Assembly (NCBI RefSeq): GCF_004335085.1
Contig: NZ_RQRS01000008.1
Span: forward strand, 123,827 to 187,826
Source of the DNA: Pedobacter nototheniae
GTDB taxonomy: Bacteria > Bacteroidota > Bacteroidia > Sphingobacteriales > Sphingobacteriaceae
Direction: 5' to 3'
Length of the DNA: 64,000 bases
Part shown: positions 9,598-18,617 of the stretch, piece by piece
How the letters are laid out: the number at the start of each line of letters is the position of its first letter
How positions within the stretch are numbered: the first letter of the stretch is position 1
Position numbers and translations under genes: made by a program
Notes under the pieces: model-generated
Seen by the model: the letters and a program-made list of their open reading frames with translations, nothing else
Told to the model about the DNA's origin: nothing
Databases searched by the model: none

Positions 9598-11226
9598 ATG
9601 GATATCGAATTCAACAAAAATGAAGATGTAAATAAGCAGTTGGTTTACGAACTTAAAACCAAGCTTAAAAAAATATATTTAGGTGGTGGCGAAAAAAATG
9701 CTGCTAAACAAAAAGAAAAGGGCAAATTACTTGCCAGAGAGCGAATTGAATATCTTATTGATAAAGACTCTGAATTTTTAGAAGTTGGGGCTTTTACTGC
9801 CGATGGTATGTATAAAGAGCAGGGTGGTTGCCCATCTGCAGGCGTGGTTTGCGGCATTGGCTACGTTAGCGGCAGACAATGTATGATTGTTGCCAATGAT
9901 GCGACCGTAAAGGCTGGAGCGTGGTTTCCTATGACGGCTAAAAAGAATCTGCGGGCACAAGAAATTGCAATGGAAAACCGCTTACCTGTAATTTATCTGG
10001 TAGATAGTGCAGGTGTTTACTTGCCTATGCAGGACGAAATTTTTCCAGATAAAGAGCACTTTGGAAGAATGTTCAGAAACAATGCAATAATGTCTTCAGA
10101 AGGTATTGTTCAAATTTCTGCAATCATGGGAGCTTGCGTTGCTGGTGGAGCATATTTACCAATTATGAGCGATGAAGCGATGATTGTAGCTGGAACGGGC
10201 TCAGTTTTTTTAGCAGGTTCTTATCTGGTAAAATCAGCTATAGGCGAAGATGTAGATAATGAAACACTTGGTGGTGCTACTACGCATTGCGAAATTTCGG
10301 GTGTAACCGATTATAAGCACCCAAACGATCAGGCTTGTCTGGATAGCATCCGTAATATTATGAGTATGCTTGGTAAACCCCAGGATGCAGGCTTTGATCG
10401 CATCAAACCTGCACCTCCCAAAGAAAATGAAAAGGAGTTGTATGGCTTATTTCCTGAAAATAGAGAGAAACCTTACGATATGATGGATATTATCAATCGT
10501 ATTGTTGATGGTTCTGAATTTGAAGAATATAAACAAGGTTACGGTCAAAGTATTATTTGTGGATTAGGCCGTATTGATGGCTGGGCAGTTGGTATTGTAG
10601 CTAATCAGCGTAAGGTTGTAAAATCAAAAAAGGGTGAAATGCAATTTGGCGGGGTAATTTACTCGGATAGTGCTGATAAAGCTGCTCGTTTTATTATGAA
10701 TTGTAATCAAAAGAAAATTCCTTTGGTGTTTTTGCAAGATGTAACGGGTTTCATGGTTGGCAGTAGATCAGAACATGGTGGCATTATTAAAGATGGCGCT
10801 AAAATGGTTAATGCCGTTGCTAATTCTGTTGTTCCAAAGTTTACAATTGTGGTTGGTAACTCTTATGGAGCTGGCAATTACGCCATGTGTGGTAAAGCGT
10901 ACGATCCACGCTTAATTTATGCTTGGCCTACTGCAAAAATTGCTGTTATGGGAGGCTCTCAGGCTGCAAAAACCCTTCTGCAAATTCAGGAGGCTTCTTT
11001 AAAAGCAAAAGGAGAAGTAATTACTCCTGAGAAAAAAGATGAATTGCTCAAGGAAATTACTGATCGATATAACAGTCAAACTACGCCATATTATGCCGCA
11101 TCAAGGCTTTGGGTTGATGGTATTATTGATCCTTTAGAAACCCGTAAAGTAATATCAATGGGGATTGAAGCAGCTAATCAATCGCCAATTAAAAAACAAT
11201 TTAGTGTGGGGGTTATTCAAACTTAA
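9598..11226 (+). CDS. Acyl-CoA carboxylase beta subunit (methylcrotonoyl/propionyl-CoA type)
   Basis: This is a 542-residue carboxyltransferase with N- and C-terminal crotonase-like halves. It contains the oxyanion-forming glycine pairs (GACVAGGAYLPIMSDE and GNSYGAGNYAMCGKAYDPRL). The DSAGVYLPMQDEIFPDKEHFGRMF segment and TLGGATTHCEISGVTD are closest in style to methylcrotonoyl-CoA carboxylase beta subunits. The enzyme moves the carboxyl group from carboxybiotin to acyl-CoA. No biotin carboxylase/BCCP alpha subunit is encoded nearby, so the partner must lie elsewhere. The substrate is inferred, not proven. Confidence 0.88.
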   Translation: MDIEFNKNEDVNKQLVYELKTKLKKIYLGGGEKNAAKQKEKGKLLARERIEYLIDKDSEFLEVGAFTADGMYKEQGGCPSAGVVCGIGYVSGRQCMIVANDATVKAGAWFPMTAKKNLRAQEIAMENRLPVIYLVDSAGVYLPMQDEIFPDKEHFGRMFRNNAIMSSEGIVQISAIMGACVAGGAYLPIMSDEAMIVAGTGSVFLAGSYLVKSAIGEDVDNETLGGATTHCEISGVTDYKHPNDQACLDSIRNIMSMLGKPQDAGFDRIKPAPPKENEKELYGLFPENREKPYDMMDIINRIVDGSEFEEYKQGYGQSIICGLGRIDGWAVGIVANQRKVVKSKKGEMQFGGVIYSDSADKAARFIMNCNQKKIPLVFLQDVTGFMVGSRSEHGGIIKDGAKMVNAVANSVVPKFTIVVGNSYGAGNYAMCGKAYDPRLIYAWPTAKIAVMGGSQAAKTLLQIQEASLKAKGEVITPEKKDELLKEITDRYNSQTTPYYAASRLWVDGIIDPLETRKVISMGIEAANQSPIKKQFSVGVIQT

Positions 11227-11256
11227 TACAAATTAATTAGTTATATATTTTTAAAT

Positions 11257-11793
11257 ATGTTCGGACTATTCAGCAAAAAAGATAAAGGCGTAAAAGTTGT
11301 TGATAAAATTTGGATCTCAGATGAAGCCAAATTTCATGCCTGTGTAGAGTTTAGCAAAAACAACCAGAACATTATATTTATTGCCTGGTTTGACGAAACT
11401 AAGAGTGCTTTACAAGCTTATTTCCAGAAAAATAATGTGGAACAGCAAGTGTATTTGGCAGATTATTTAAGTTCATCCCAAGCAAATAAAGAATTTCTTT
11501 TTGTGGAGCATCATCCATTATCTAGCGAGGAACAAAGAATAGCCACAGAGTTTGGTAAAGATGAAATAACGGTTTTGTCTTCACTATCTGAACCTATTTT
11601 TCAATTATTTGGCGGTGATCGCATTGTAGATTTGATGCGGAAAATGGGTTTAAAAGAAGATGAAATGATTGAACATAACATGATTAGCAGTTCAATTAAA
11701 AGCGCACAAGAAAAAATAGCTTCAAAAACATTAATAAACGGATCAGCAAGATCGCAAGCCGATTGGTTGCTCAATGCAGGTGTAAATCAATAG
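11257..11793 (+). CDS. Small SecA NBD2-like protein
   Basis: The 178-residue cytosolic protein has a C-terminal stretch at residues 116-156 (QLFGGDRIVDLMRKMGLKED, then IEHNMISSSIKSAQEKIASK). This matches SecA just after its second nucleotide-binding domain, where SecA reads RIFxSDR-x5-M-x2-MG-x4-E-x-IEH. Upstream, FVEHHPLSSEEQRIATEFGK sits where SecA has the [21 protein letters not shown] motif, but the Arg fingers are lost. Residues 15-75 look like the helicase-C beta-alpha repeats. It lacks NBD1, the preprotein-crosslinking domain and a Walker A motif, so it cannot be a motor. A role as a SecA- or ribosome-associated accessory is possible but unproven. It lies 31 bp after the carboxylase gene. 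Confidence 0.65.
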   Translation: MFGLFSKKDKGVKVVDKIWISDEAKFHACVEFSKNNQNIIFIAWFDETKSALQAYFQKNNVEQQVYLADYLSSSQANKEFLFVEHHPLSSEEQRIATEFGKDEITVLSSLSEPIFQLFGGDRIVDLMRKMGLKEDEMIEHNMISSSIKSAQEKIASKTLINGSARSQADWLLNAGVNQ

Positions 11794-11878
11794 TTAAACC
11801 AGCCAGAGTCCAGCATAATTTTATACAAAAATTTAAGCATTTTCCTATAAATTAAGGGTAAATGCTTAAATTCATTTT

Positions 11879-13042
11879 ATGAAAACCTTTAACTTCTTCC
11901 TATTATTTCTCTTTCTTAATTTTTGTGCTTCTGCGCAATCAGCACAAGATATTCATCAAAAGGCAATTGTTATCGATACCCATGGCGATGTTTTTTATGC
12001 CGCCCTTAAAACTGGTTTTGATATTGGCAAACTGCAGTCCAAAGGAAACTTTGATCTGGTTAGGGCAAAACAAGGAGGTTTAGATGTACAGTTTTTTTCC
12101 ATCTGGTGCGATGAAACTGGAGATTATAATTACGCAAATCGAGAAATTGATTCTCTGTACAGTCTTATTAAACGTTACCCAGAAAGAATACAATTGGTTA
12201 AAACTGGTGCCGAGTTGGAGCAAGCGGTTAAAAATAATAAGCTTGCAGCGATGATTGGTGTAGAAGGCGGCCATATGATTAACAATAGACTGGATTATAT
12301 TGATAGCTTAGCCAAAAGGGGCATGGCTTATCTTACACTAACGTGGAATAATAGCACACCTTGGTCAAGCTCAGCAGCAGAAGAAACTTCGGGAAAGGTT
12401 AAACCAGAAAATGCAGGTTTAAACAGTTTTGGACGTGAGGTGGTTAAACGACTAAATAAGTTAGGGGTGATGGTTGATTTATCTCATGTTGGAGAAAAGA
12501 CTTTTTATGATGCCATTAAAATTTCATCAAAGCCAGTTATAGTTTCGCACAGCTGTGCATATGCATTAAATCCAGTTCCTAGAAATTTGAAAGACGATCA
12601 AATTAAAGCTGTAGCCAAAAATAATGGCGTAATATGCCTTAATTTTTATAGTGGTTTTCTTGATTCTACTTACGATGCCAAACAAATTGCTTTTTTTAAA
12701 AAGTATGATGGAGAATTGAAAATACTCGCAGATAAATATGGTAAAACTGCGGCGTTAGATTCTTTACTATCAAATCATCAGGCAGATTTGGAAGCATGGA
12801 GACCACCAATTTCATTATTAATCAAACACATTAACTACATCGTAAAATTAGCAGGAATAGATCATGTTGGTTTAGGCGCCGATTTTGATGGAGCGGGATC
12901 TTTTCCATTAGGTTTAAATAGCGTAGCCGATTACCCTAAAATTACAGCAGAACTAATTAAAAGCGGTTATAATGAAAAAGATATCAATAAAATATTGGGC
13001 GGAAACGTAATTAGAGTAATTAAGGCGAATAAAGGAATTTAG
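11879..13042 (+). CDS. Membrane dipeptidase (peptidase family M19)
   Basis: The exported 387-residue zinc dipeptidase has a signal peptide ending CASAQS. Metal-site motifs are visible: IDTHGD (His-x-Asp pair) near the mature start, VEGGHMI (bridging Glu), VDLSHVG and PVIVSHSCAYA (two His ligands), and GADFDGA near the C-terminus. M19 enzymes hydrolyse dipeptides, including some with D-amino acids at the second position. The protein probably acts in the periplasm on peptide or peptidoglycan fragments. It has no obvious operon partner. Confidence 0.9.
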   Translation: MKTFNFFLLFLFLNFCASAQSAQDIHQKAIVIDTHGDVFYAALKTGFDIGKLQSKGNFDLVRAKQGGLDVQFFSIWCDETGDYNYANREIDSLYSLIKRYPERIQLVKTGAELEQAVKNNKLAAMIGVEGGHMINNRLDYIDSLAKRGMAYLTLTWNNSTPWSSSAAEETSGKVKPENAGLNSFGREVVKRLNKLGVMVDLSHVGEKTFYDAIKISSKPVIVSHSCAYALNPVPRNLKDDQIKAVAKNNGVICLNFYSGFLDSTYDAKQIAFFKKYDGELKILADKYGKTAALDSLLSNHQADLEAWRPPISLLIKHINYIVKLAGIDHVGLGADFDGAGSFPLGLNSVADYPKITAELIKSGYNEKDINKILGGNVIRVIKANKGI

Positions 13043-13081
13043 CTGTTACTATTAATGTAATGTTAATAAGTAAACTATGTT

Positions 13082-13098
13082 GACAATGCGGTGTTGTC
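13082..13098. repeat. Inverted repeat overlapping the trxB -33 box
   Basis: GACAA (13082-13086) and TTGTC (13094-13098) flank TGCGGTG. The right arm supplies the TTG of the -33 element, so a bound regulator would block or modulate the trxB promoter. Confidence 0.35.
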
Positions 13099-13124
13099 CA
13101 TAATTATTTAAAGAATTATCTTTG
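13094..13124 (+). promoter_or_regulatory. Promoter of trxB
   Basis: TTG (13094-13096), 20 nt, TATCTTTG (13117-13124). It lies over the apparent TTG start at 13122, which therefore cannot be the translation start. This supports the ATG at 13158. Confidence 0.65.
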
Positions 13125-13157
13125 TATTTAGGTTATACATTTCAATACACAAATATA

Positions 13158-14114
13158 ATGTCACAAGAAAACGAGCACGTTCAGTGTTTAATTATAGGTT
13201 CTGGTCCTGCAGGTTATACTGCAGCAATTTATGCTGCCAGAGCAGATTTAAAACCAATTATGTATACCGGCATGCAAGCTGGTGGTCAGTTAACGCAAAC
13301 TACTGATGTTGAGAATTTTCCAGGTTACCCACAAGGAATAATGGGGCCCGAAATGATGGAGGATTTTAGAAAACAAGCAGAACGTTTTGGTACTGATATC
13401 CGCTTTGGTTATGTGAGTTCAGTAGATTTTTCATCAACACCTCATAAAGTTGTAGTTGATGAAATTAAAACCATCACTGCTGATACCGTTATTATTGCAA
13501 CAGGTGCAACAGCCAAATGGTTAGGCTTACCAAGTGAGCAACAATATAATGGTTTCGGAGTTTCAGCTTGTGCAGTTTGCGATGGCTTTTTCTTTAAAGG
13601 ACAAGATGTAGCAATTGTTGGCGCAGGGGATACCGCTGCGGAAGAAGCAACCTATTTAGCAAAACTTTGTAGTAAAGTTCATTTATTAGTGCGTAGAGAT
13701 GAATTTAGAGCTTCTAAAGCTATGGTGAGCCGTGTGTTGGCTACTCCAAATATCGAAGTGCATTACAACACCGAAACTCAGGAAATTTTGGGTAATGGTA
13801 AAAATGTTACCGCTGTTAAAGTGTTAAACAATAAAACAGGTGTAGAAACTGATATTCCTGTTGAAGGTTTCTTCGTAGCAATTGGACATAAGCCTAATAC
13901 CGATATTTTTAAAGGACAATTGGATATGGATGAAACTGGCTACCTTTTAACAAAACCAGGATCAACATTAACAAATATTGAAGGCGTTTTTGCTTGTGGA
14001 GATGTGCAGGATATGTATTACAGACAAGCGGTAACTGCTGCAGGTTCTGGTTGTATGGCTGCACTTGATGCCGAACGCTTTTTGGCAGCAAAAGAACATC
14101 CGGTAGAAGCTTAA
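13158..14114 (+). CDS. trxB: Thioredoxin-disulfide reductase
   Basis: This FAD/NADPH enzyme reduces thioredoxin in the cytosol. From ATG 13158 it has 318 residues, the family norm; the longer frame starts with TTG inside the promoter. It has an N-terminal FAD Rossmann motif (IIGSGPAGYTAAIYAARA), the redox-active CAVC in SACAVCDGFFF, the NADPH-binding motif VGAGDTAAEEATYLA with HLLVRRDEFRASK, and a C-terminal GVFACGDVQD FAD contact. All key residues are present. It is monocistronic with a strong terminator. Confidence 0.96.
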   Translation: MSQENEHVQCLIIGSGPAGYTAAIYAARADLKPIMYTGMQAGGQLTQTTDVENFPGYPQGIMGPEMMEDFRKQAERFGTDIRFGYVSSVDFSSTPHKVVVDEIKTITADTVIIATGATAKWLGLPSEQQYNGFGVSACAVCDGFFFKGQDVAIVGAGDTAAEEATYLAKLCSKVHLLVRRDEFRASKAMVSRVLATPNIEVHYNTETQEILGNGKNVTAVKVLNNKTGVETDIPVEGFFVAIGHKPNTDIFKGQLDMDETGYLLTKPGSTLTNIEGVFACGDVQDMYYRQAVTAAGSGCMAALDAERFLAAKEHPVEA

Positions 14115-14137
14115 TTCTATATTTTTATAATATTTAC

Positions 14138-14172
14138 AAGGCTTTCTGATATTTCAGAAAGCCTTTTTTTTT
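14138..14172 (+). terminator. Terminator of trxB
   Basis: A perfect 12-bp stem, AAGGCTTTCTGA (14138-14149) with TCAGAAAGCCTT (14154-14165), a 4-nt loop, and then a T run. Confidence 0.92.
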
Positions 14173-14248
14173 GCTTATTTTATTTTTTTCAAAAGTATTT
14201 AAACTTAAAAAGCAAACTATTAAATAATATAAGCAAATAAGCTTCACG

Positions 14249-14258
14249 CAAACGTTTG
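14249..14258. promoter_or_regulatory. Candidate operator CAAACGTTTG
   Basis: This perfect 10-bp palindrome lies about 90 bp upstream of the hexosaminidase gene. Its central AACGTT resembles LacI-family operators. A regulator is not encoded nearby, so this is a weak call. Confidence 0.25.
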
Positions 14259-14349
14259 ATTAATTTGGTAACAAAAATGTGGTAATAGTACTATTTGCTT
14301 TATCTTTATATTAGAGGTAATTTAAACCGTAAAACACACATTTCTAACC

Positions 14350-16260
14350 ATGAACAAAATTTATTCAGTTCTATTTTGTGCCCTACTCAGCACATCAGCC
14401 TTTGCGCAAAACGATCCTAATCTCGGCATTATTCCTGCACCATTTTCTATTACTAAGAATACTGGAAACTTTGTGCTCGATAAAACTGTAGTATTGATTA
14501 ACGAAGGTCCTGATGGCGCAAAAATGGCTGATTTATTAAATGCTTTTATTGTTACTAAAGCTGGTTATGCTTTAAGAGAAGCAAAATCTGTACAGCCAAA
14601 GCAAAAATCAATTTTAGTTACTTCAACCGGTGCTGATAAATTACCTGCAGAGGGTTATACAATTAAAGTTACACCAACACAAATTATTTTAACCGGAAAG
14701 GGTGCAGGTTTATTTTACGCTGTAGAATCTGCAATGCAAATGATGCCAGATAAAGTAGCCGATAAAATAACAATTCCTTCAGTTGATATTAATGATTTTC
14801 CCCGTTTCAAATATCGCGGAACTATGCTTGATGTTTCGAGAAACTTTTTTCCTGTATCATTCATTAAAAAATATATAGATCAACTGGCTTACTACAAAAT
14901 AAATACTTTTCATTGGCACTTAACTGATGATCAGGGCTGGAGATTAGAAATTAAAAAATATCCTAAATTAACCGCAAATGGTTCATCAAGAAATGGAACG
15001 ATTATAGGCCATCATCCAGGAATTGGAAATGATTTTGGTACCGTTAAAGGTTTTTATACTCAAGATGAAGCTAGAGAGGTTGTTAAATATGCAGCAAGCA
15101 AATACATCACCGTAATTCCTGAAATTGAATTGCCAGGGCACGCTTCTGCAGCAATTGCCGCTTATCCTGAATTAAGCTGCTTCCCGGATCGTGATACTTA
15201 TGTTGCTAATAATACGCCGTGGTCTGGCAGTAGAAAAGGTAAGCAAGTACAACAAACTTGGGGTGTTTTTGACGATGTTTTTGTACCGAGCCAGAATACT
15301 TTTACCTTTTTAGAGAATGTTTTGGATGAAGTTATTGCTATTTTCCCTTCAAAATATATTCACATTGGTGGCGATGAATGTCCTAAAACGTACTGGAAAG
15401 AATCTCCTTTCTGTCAAAATTTAATGAAGGAAAAAGGCTTGAAAGATGAGCATGAACTTCAAAGTTATTTCATTAGCACAATAGAAAAATACATCAATAG
15501 CAAAGGTCGTTCAATTATTGGTTGGGATGAGATTTTAGAAGGCGGTTTAGCTCCAAATGCTACAGTAATGAGCTGGAGAGGCGAAGAAGGTGGCATTGCA
15601 GCAGCACAACAAAACCACGATGTAATTATGACACCTGGTTCAATGGGTTTATATATCGATCATAAACAATCAAATTCGCCTGATGAACCTGTAACAATTG
15701 GTGGTTTAGCTCCATATACAAAAATTTATGCTTATGATCCAGTTCCTAAAGTTTTAACACCAGAGCAAGCTAAATATGTTACCGGTGTACAAGCAAACTT
15801 ATGGTCTGAATATATTAGAACAACAGCAAAAGTAGAAAACCATGCTTTCCCTAGGTTGTTGGCTTTGGCCGAAATTGCATGGACGCCCGTTGCCCGTAAA
15901 GATTTAAAAAATTTCCAGGAAGATCGTTTACCAGTTCATTTAGCCCGTTTAGATAAAATGGACATTAATTTTTGGGTACCAACTCCAATCGGTCAGAGTG
16001 ATAAACCTTTAACTGGCGGTGATTTTACATTTGATTTGAAAGTTCCGGTTAAAGGCGCTAAAATTTACTATTCAATTGATGAATCAAGACCATCAGAAAA
16101 TGCTATCCTTTACCAAGCGCCGATTAAAATAACAGTTCCACAAGGTGAAAAAAGAACACTAAAAACAATTGTAATTGTTCCAAGTGGAAAAAGAAGCGTT
16201 GTTACAGAAACTGTTTTAAACAATGGAGCACCTGAAGCAAAAGCAGAAGCCAAGAAATAA
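14350..16260 (+). CDS. Beta-N-acetylhexosaminidase, GH20
   Basis: This secreted or periplasmic glycosidase of 636 residues removes terminal GlcNAc/GalNAc from chitin fragments or glycans. The signal peptide ends TSAFAQ. A GH20b-like N-domain at about 25-135 precedes the TIM barrel (RFKYRGTMLDVSRNFFPV, FHWHLTDDQGWRLEIKKYP). The catalytic Asp-Glu pair of substrate-assisted catalysis is in IHIGGDECPK. The C-terminal part (KGAKIYYSIDESRPSENA) is a CHB_HEX-type/Fn3-like module with an extra Ala/Lys-rich tail. It stands alone, with no SusCD neighbour. Confidence 0.93.
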   Translation: MNKIYSVLFCALLSTSAFAQNDPNLGIIPAPFSITKNTGNFVLDKTVVLINEGPDGAKMADLLNAFIVTKAGYALREAKSVQPKQKSILVTSTGADKLPAEGYTIKVTPTQIILTGKGAGLFYAVESAMQMMPDKVADKITIPSVDINDFPRFKYRGTMLDVSRNFFPVSFIKKYIDQLAYYKINTFHWHLTDDQGWRLEIKKYPKLTANGSSRNGTIIGHHPGIGNDFGTVKGFYTQDEAREVVKYAASKYITVIPEIELPGHASAAIAAYPELSCFPDRDTYVANNTPWSGSRKGKQVQQTWGVFDDVFVPSQNTFTFLENVLDEVIAIFPSKYIHIGGDECPKTYWKESPFCQNLMKEKGLKDEHELQSYFISTIEKYINSKGRSIIGWDEILEGGLAPNATVMSWRGEEGGIAAAQQNHDVIMTPGSMGLYIDHKQSNSPDEPVTIGGLAPYTKIYAYDPVPKVLTPEQAKYVTGVQANLWSEYIRTTAKVENHAFPRLLALAEIAWTPVARKDLKNFQEDRLPVHLARLDKMDINFWVPTPIGQSDKPLTGGDFTFDLKVPVKGAKIYYSIDESRPSENAILYQAPIKITVPQGEKRTLKTIVIVPSGKRSVVTETVLNNGAPEAKAEAKK

Positions 16261-16316
16261 AAAATCTTTGCTTTAAAAGGCTAAAATTCTTACTTTGGTG
16301 CAAACAAACGCACTAA

Positions 16317-16931
16317 ATGATGAATTATAAAAAATATACTTTACAGCATCTTTTGCTTATAGCAGGGGTGCTGTTTTGTTTTTCATGCACCCAAACAGAG
16401 TCTGCAAAAGAAGTTAAAACCGAAATCAGCCAAACCGTTAAAAGTCCATTTAAATTTTATAAGGATATTGAAGTAAAACCCGGCTTAAACTTTGAAATTA
16501 TAAGTTGGGGAAAAGGAGTGGATTCGATTGGAGGTTACCAAATATTAATGTCAGATTCTGTAAAAAATAATTATAAATCACTTGCTGCAGAAAGAAAAGG
16601 AATTATAACCGATTTCTGGAATATGGATTTGGATAATGATGGCAATCCTGAGTTTTATGTTCAGCTTTTGAGCAAAAAAAATGCGTCAGACCTTAATGTG
16701 TATGAATACGCTGGTGGCGATTTTAATAAAATTTCTTTTCCATCCTTAAACTCAAATCAAAAGAAAGGTTATGCTGGAGATGATAAATTTTTCATTAAAA
16801 ATGGTGATTTATTCAGGTCATTTCCCGTTACGGATAGCGCTGATAGTACAAAAAAGATTATTAAAACCTATCAGTACAAATTAAGTGGGAATAGTTTTTC
16901 AACCACAGAAGTGAAAGAAAAAGTTAACTAA
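16317..16931 (+). CDS. Predicted lipoprotein, unknown
   Basis: The protein has 204 residues with a lipoprotein signal and lipobox (GVLFCFSC, Cys near 24). The mature part has the acidic loop MDLDNDGNPEFYVQLL, which resembles an EF-hand/FG-GAP-type calcium loop. The rest is beta-rich, with no catalytic motif. Two Met codons start the frame (16317 and 16320). The dgkA-family gene starts 26 nt downstream, so the two may be co-transcribed. Confidence 0.65.
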   Translation: MMNYKKYTLQHLLLIAGVLFCFSCTQTESAKEVKTEISQTVKSPFKFYKDIEVKPGLNFEIISWGKGVDSIGGYQILMSDSVKNNYKSLAAERKGIITDFWNMDLDNDGNPEFYVQLLSKKNASDLNVYEYAGGDFNKISFPSLNSNQKKGYAGDDKFFIKNGDLFRSFPVTDSADSTKKIIKTYQYKLSGNSFSTTEVKEKVN

Positions 16932-16957
16932 CACTTTAAATACTTTATTTTTGCTAA

Positions 16958-17329
16958 ATGAATAATAAGCCATTTTCTGTTAAGGATAGAATTAAGAGTT
17001 TTATCTACGCTTTTAATGGCTTAAAACTATTTTTTATTTCAGAACATAATGGTCGTATTCATTTGGTTGCAGCCATTATTGCAGTTGGCTTATCTTTTTG
17101 CCTTCACCTTTCTACGTTTGAATGGATTGCCATTTTAGCGGTAATTGCTGCTGTATTTATCGCTGAAATTCTAAATACAGCTATTGAGAAGTTAGCCGAT
17201 GTAGTTACAATTGAAAGGCATCCCAAAATTAAAATTGTGAAAGATTTAGCCGCTGCTGCCGTTTTAGTTTCAGCAATATTAGCCTTATTGGTTGGTGGGC
17301 TAATTTTTATTCCTAAGCTTTTTAACTAA
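16958..17329 (+). CDS. dgkA: Diacylglycerol/undecaprenol kinase family protein
   Basis: The 123-residue integral membrane kinase has three transmembrane helices (about 37-56, 58-75 and 98-118). The family signature AEILNTAIEKLADVV is present, including the catalytic Glu/Asn region, and the amphipathic N-terminal helix reads FSVKDRIKSFIYAFNGLKLFF. The extra cytosolic EHNGRIHL motif is also typical. Members phosphorylate diacylglycerol or undecaprenol, recycling lipid carrier for the cell wall; which one applies here is not clear. A TAnnTTTG box (16946-16953) sits only 4 nt before the ATG. Confidence 0.9.
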   Translation: MNNKPFSVKDRIKSFIYAFNGLKLFFISEHNGRIHLVAAIIAVGLSFCLHLSTFEWIAILAVIAAVFIAEILNTAIEKLADVVTIERHPKIKIVKDLAAAAVLVSAILALLVGGLIFIPKLFN

Positions 17330-17350
17330 GAACAAATTACTTTCCATAAT

Positions 17351-17404
17351 CTACAGAATTTCAGAAAATACGGTCTATGTTTTCTATTCTGAGGTATTTT
17401 GTAG
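17351..17404. terminator. Imperfect inverted repeat between convergent genes
   Basis: CTACAGAAT-x-TCAGAAAATA on the left is mirrored by TTTTCTATTCTGAGG-x-ATTTTGTAG on the right. It probably acts as a bidirectional terminator between the lipid kinase and DUF922 genes. Confidence 0.45.
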
Positions 17405-17439
17405 AAAATTAACTATTTGCTTTAAATAAATATTCTGAT

Positions 17440-17985
17440 TTATTGATTGGCAATGGCTTCTTCCATTTTTTCTTGAATAATATCATCCCAGCGTGCCTGC
17501 ATTTTATGATTGCTTCCATGCTCGGTTTCCTCGTCATAATTTCTTTGCATCGTATCGTAAAAATTGCTTATGCTATTAGCAAGTTCAGATATTTCTGCTT
17601 TATAATTTTGAACAGAATAAGTCCTTCCCTTTAAAACTCGATCAGCTTCTTTTAGTAAGATAAATTGAATGTTTACATGACCTTGCTCATGGTGAAGCAG
17701 ACTATTTCTAATATCCTCATTTTTTATTTTATCCCACCTTACCCATGATCTGCTTTTATCAATACTTATTTCGTTTTTAAGTTTAATGGTCACTTTATTT
17801 CTGTAAACGGTAGATTCGTAGCTATAGCGCCACGTCATTGCGGTGAGTGCATAAAAAGGCGAGCCAGGTTCGGGTTTACCTTTAAAATACTCTTCCCAAT
17901 TAAGCTGTACAGGTTTAGTAAAACTCTGGCAAAGCGAAACAAATGGAAAAGCAAAAATAAGAAGTGCGGCAAATAGTTTTTTCAT
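17440..17985 (-). CDS. DUF922 family predicted secreted zinc protease
   Basis: The 181-residue exported protein has a signal peptide ending SLCQS. The motif SLLHHEQGHVNIQ contains HExxH, the zinc-binding and catalytic motif of DUF922 proteins. The mature domain begins LNWEEYFKGKPEPGSPFYALTAMTWRY, also typical. The substrate is unknown. It lies 32 bp downstream of the membrane protein gene at 18018-18617 on the same strand, so the sigma factor, its partner and this protease could form one transcript. Confidence 0.75.
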   Translation of the reverse strand: MKKLFAALLIFAFPFVSLCQSFTKPVQLNWEEYFKGKPEPGSPFYALTAMTWRYSYESTVYRNKVTIKLKNEISIDKSRSWVRWDKIKNEDIRNSLLHHEQGHVNIQFILLKEADRVLKGRTYSVQNYKAEISELANSISNFYDTMQRNYDEETEHGSNHKMQARWDDIIQEKMEEAIANQ

Positions 17986-18017
17986 TGATTTTCTACAATG
18001 AAAAAACCATGCCGAAA

Positions 18018-18617
18018 TTATTCAGGTGTAGAAATCTGACCGCTAATGCGCTCAAACTTTTCTATTAACAATGCAATTCTTTCTTTCTCTCTTTTAATTA
18101 CTGCTTTTCTTAAAATTGTTGAGCAAAATACCATCCATGAAAAGGTTAATGCCATGGCTACAACTTTTTGAAGCACATTTAAATAATCAAAAATCTCCAC
18201 AAAATAGAAGATTATTCCTAAAGATAAAGCAATGGCATAAAACCAATAAAGAGAATTGTAAAGTTTGTATCTATTTAATTGATAGGTTTTTAAGTTGTTT
18301 AAGTACTCCTGCGGATGAGCAGTAAAATCATTTTTGGCAATTAAACGGTAATCCCGATAAAGAATTAAAGTGTAAACTGCAATAGCCGCTATAATAATGC
18401 TAATACCAACGTGTGTAGTCCATGATTCAAAGTGCATAAAAATCCACAGCGCAGCAATGGCAATAAAAGATACCAGCATCCCCAAAATGTTCAAAGCAGA
18501 TTTTAACTTTAAACCATTTACCTCTTTTTTAGCTTGTTGCAGCATTTCATCAGCAGAAAACTTAACTTCTACCTCGTGCTTTTGCCACAACTCCTGTATT
18601 TGATCAAACGCTTGCAT
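18018..18617 (-). CDS. Membrane protein co-encoded with ECF sigma factor, candidate anti-sigma
   Basis: The 199-residue protein has a cytosolic N-terminus (about 1-40) and two helix pairs (near 42-62, 70-88, 121-140 and 145-165), then a basic tail (KREKERIALLIEKFERISG). It overlaps the 3' end of the sigma factor gene by 14 bp, which implies translational coupling. Position and topology suggest an anti-sigma factor. However, no zinc-binding HxxxCxxC anti-sigma domain is visible and there are four rather than one TM helices. The family is not recognised. Confidence 0.6.
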   Translation of the reverse strand: MQAFDQIQELWQKHEVEVKFSADEMLQQAKKEVNGLKLKSALNILGMLVSFIAIAALWIFMHFESWTTHVGISIIIAAIAVYTLILYRDYRLIAKNDFTAHPQEYLNNLKTYQLNRYKLYNSLYWFYAIALSLGIIFYFVEIFDYLNVLQKVVAMALTFSWMVFCSTILRKAVIKREKERIALLIEKFERISGQISTPE

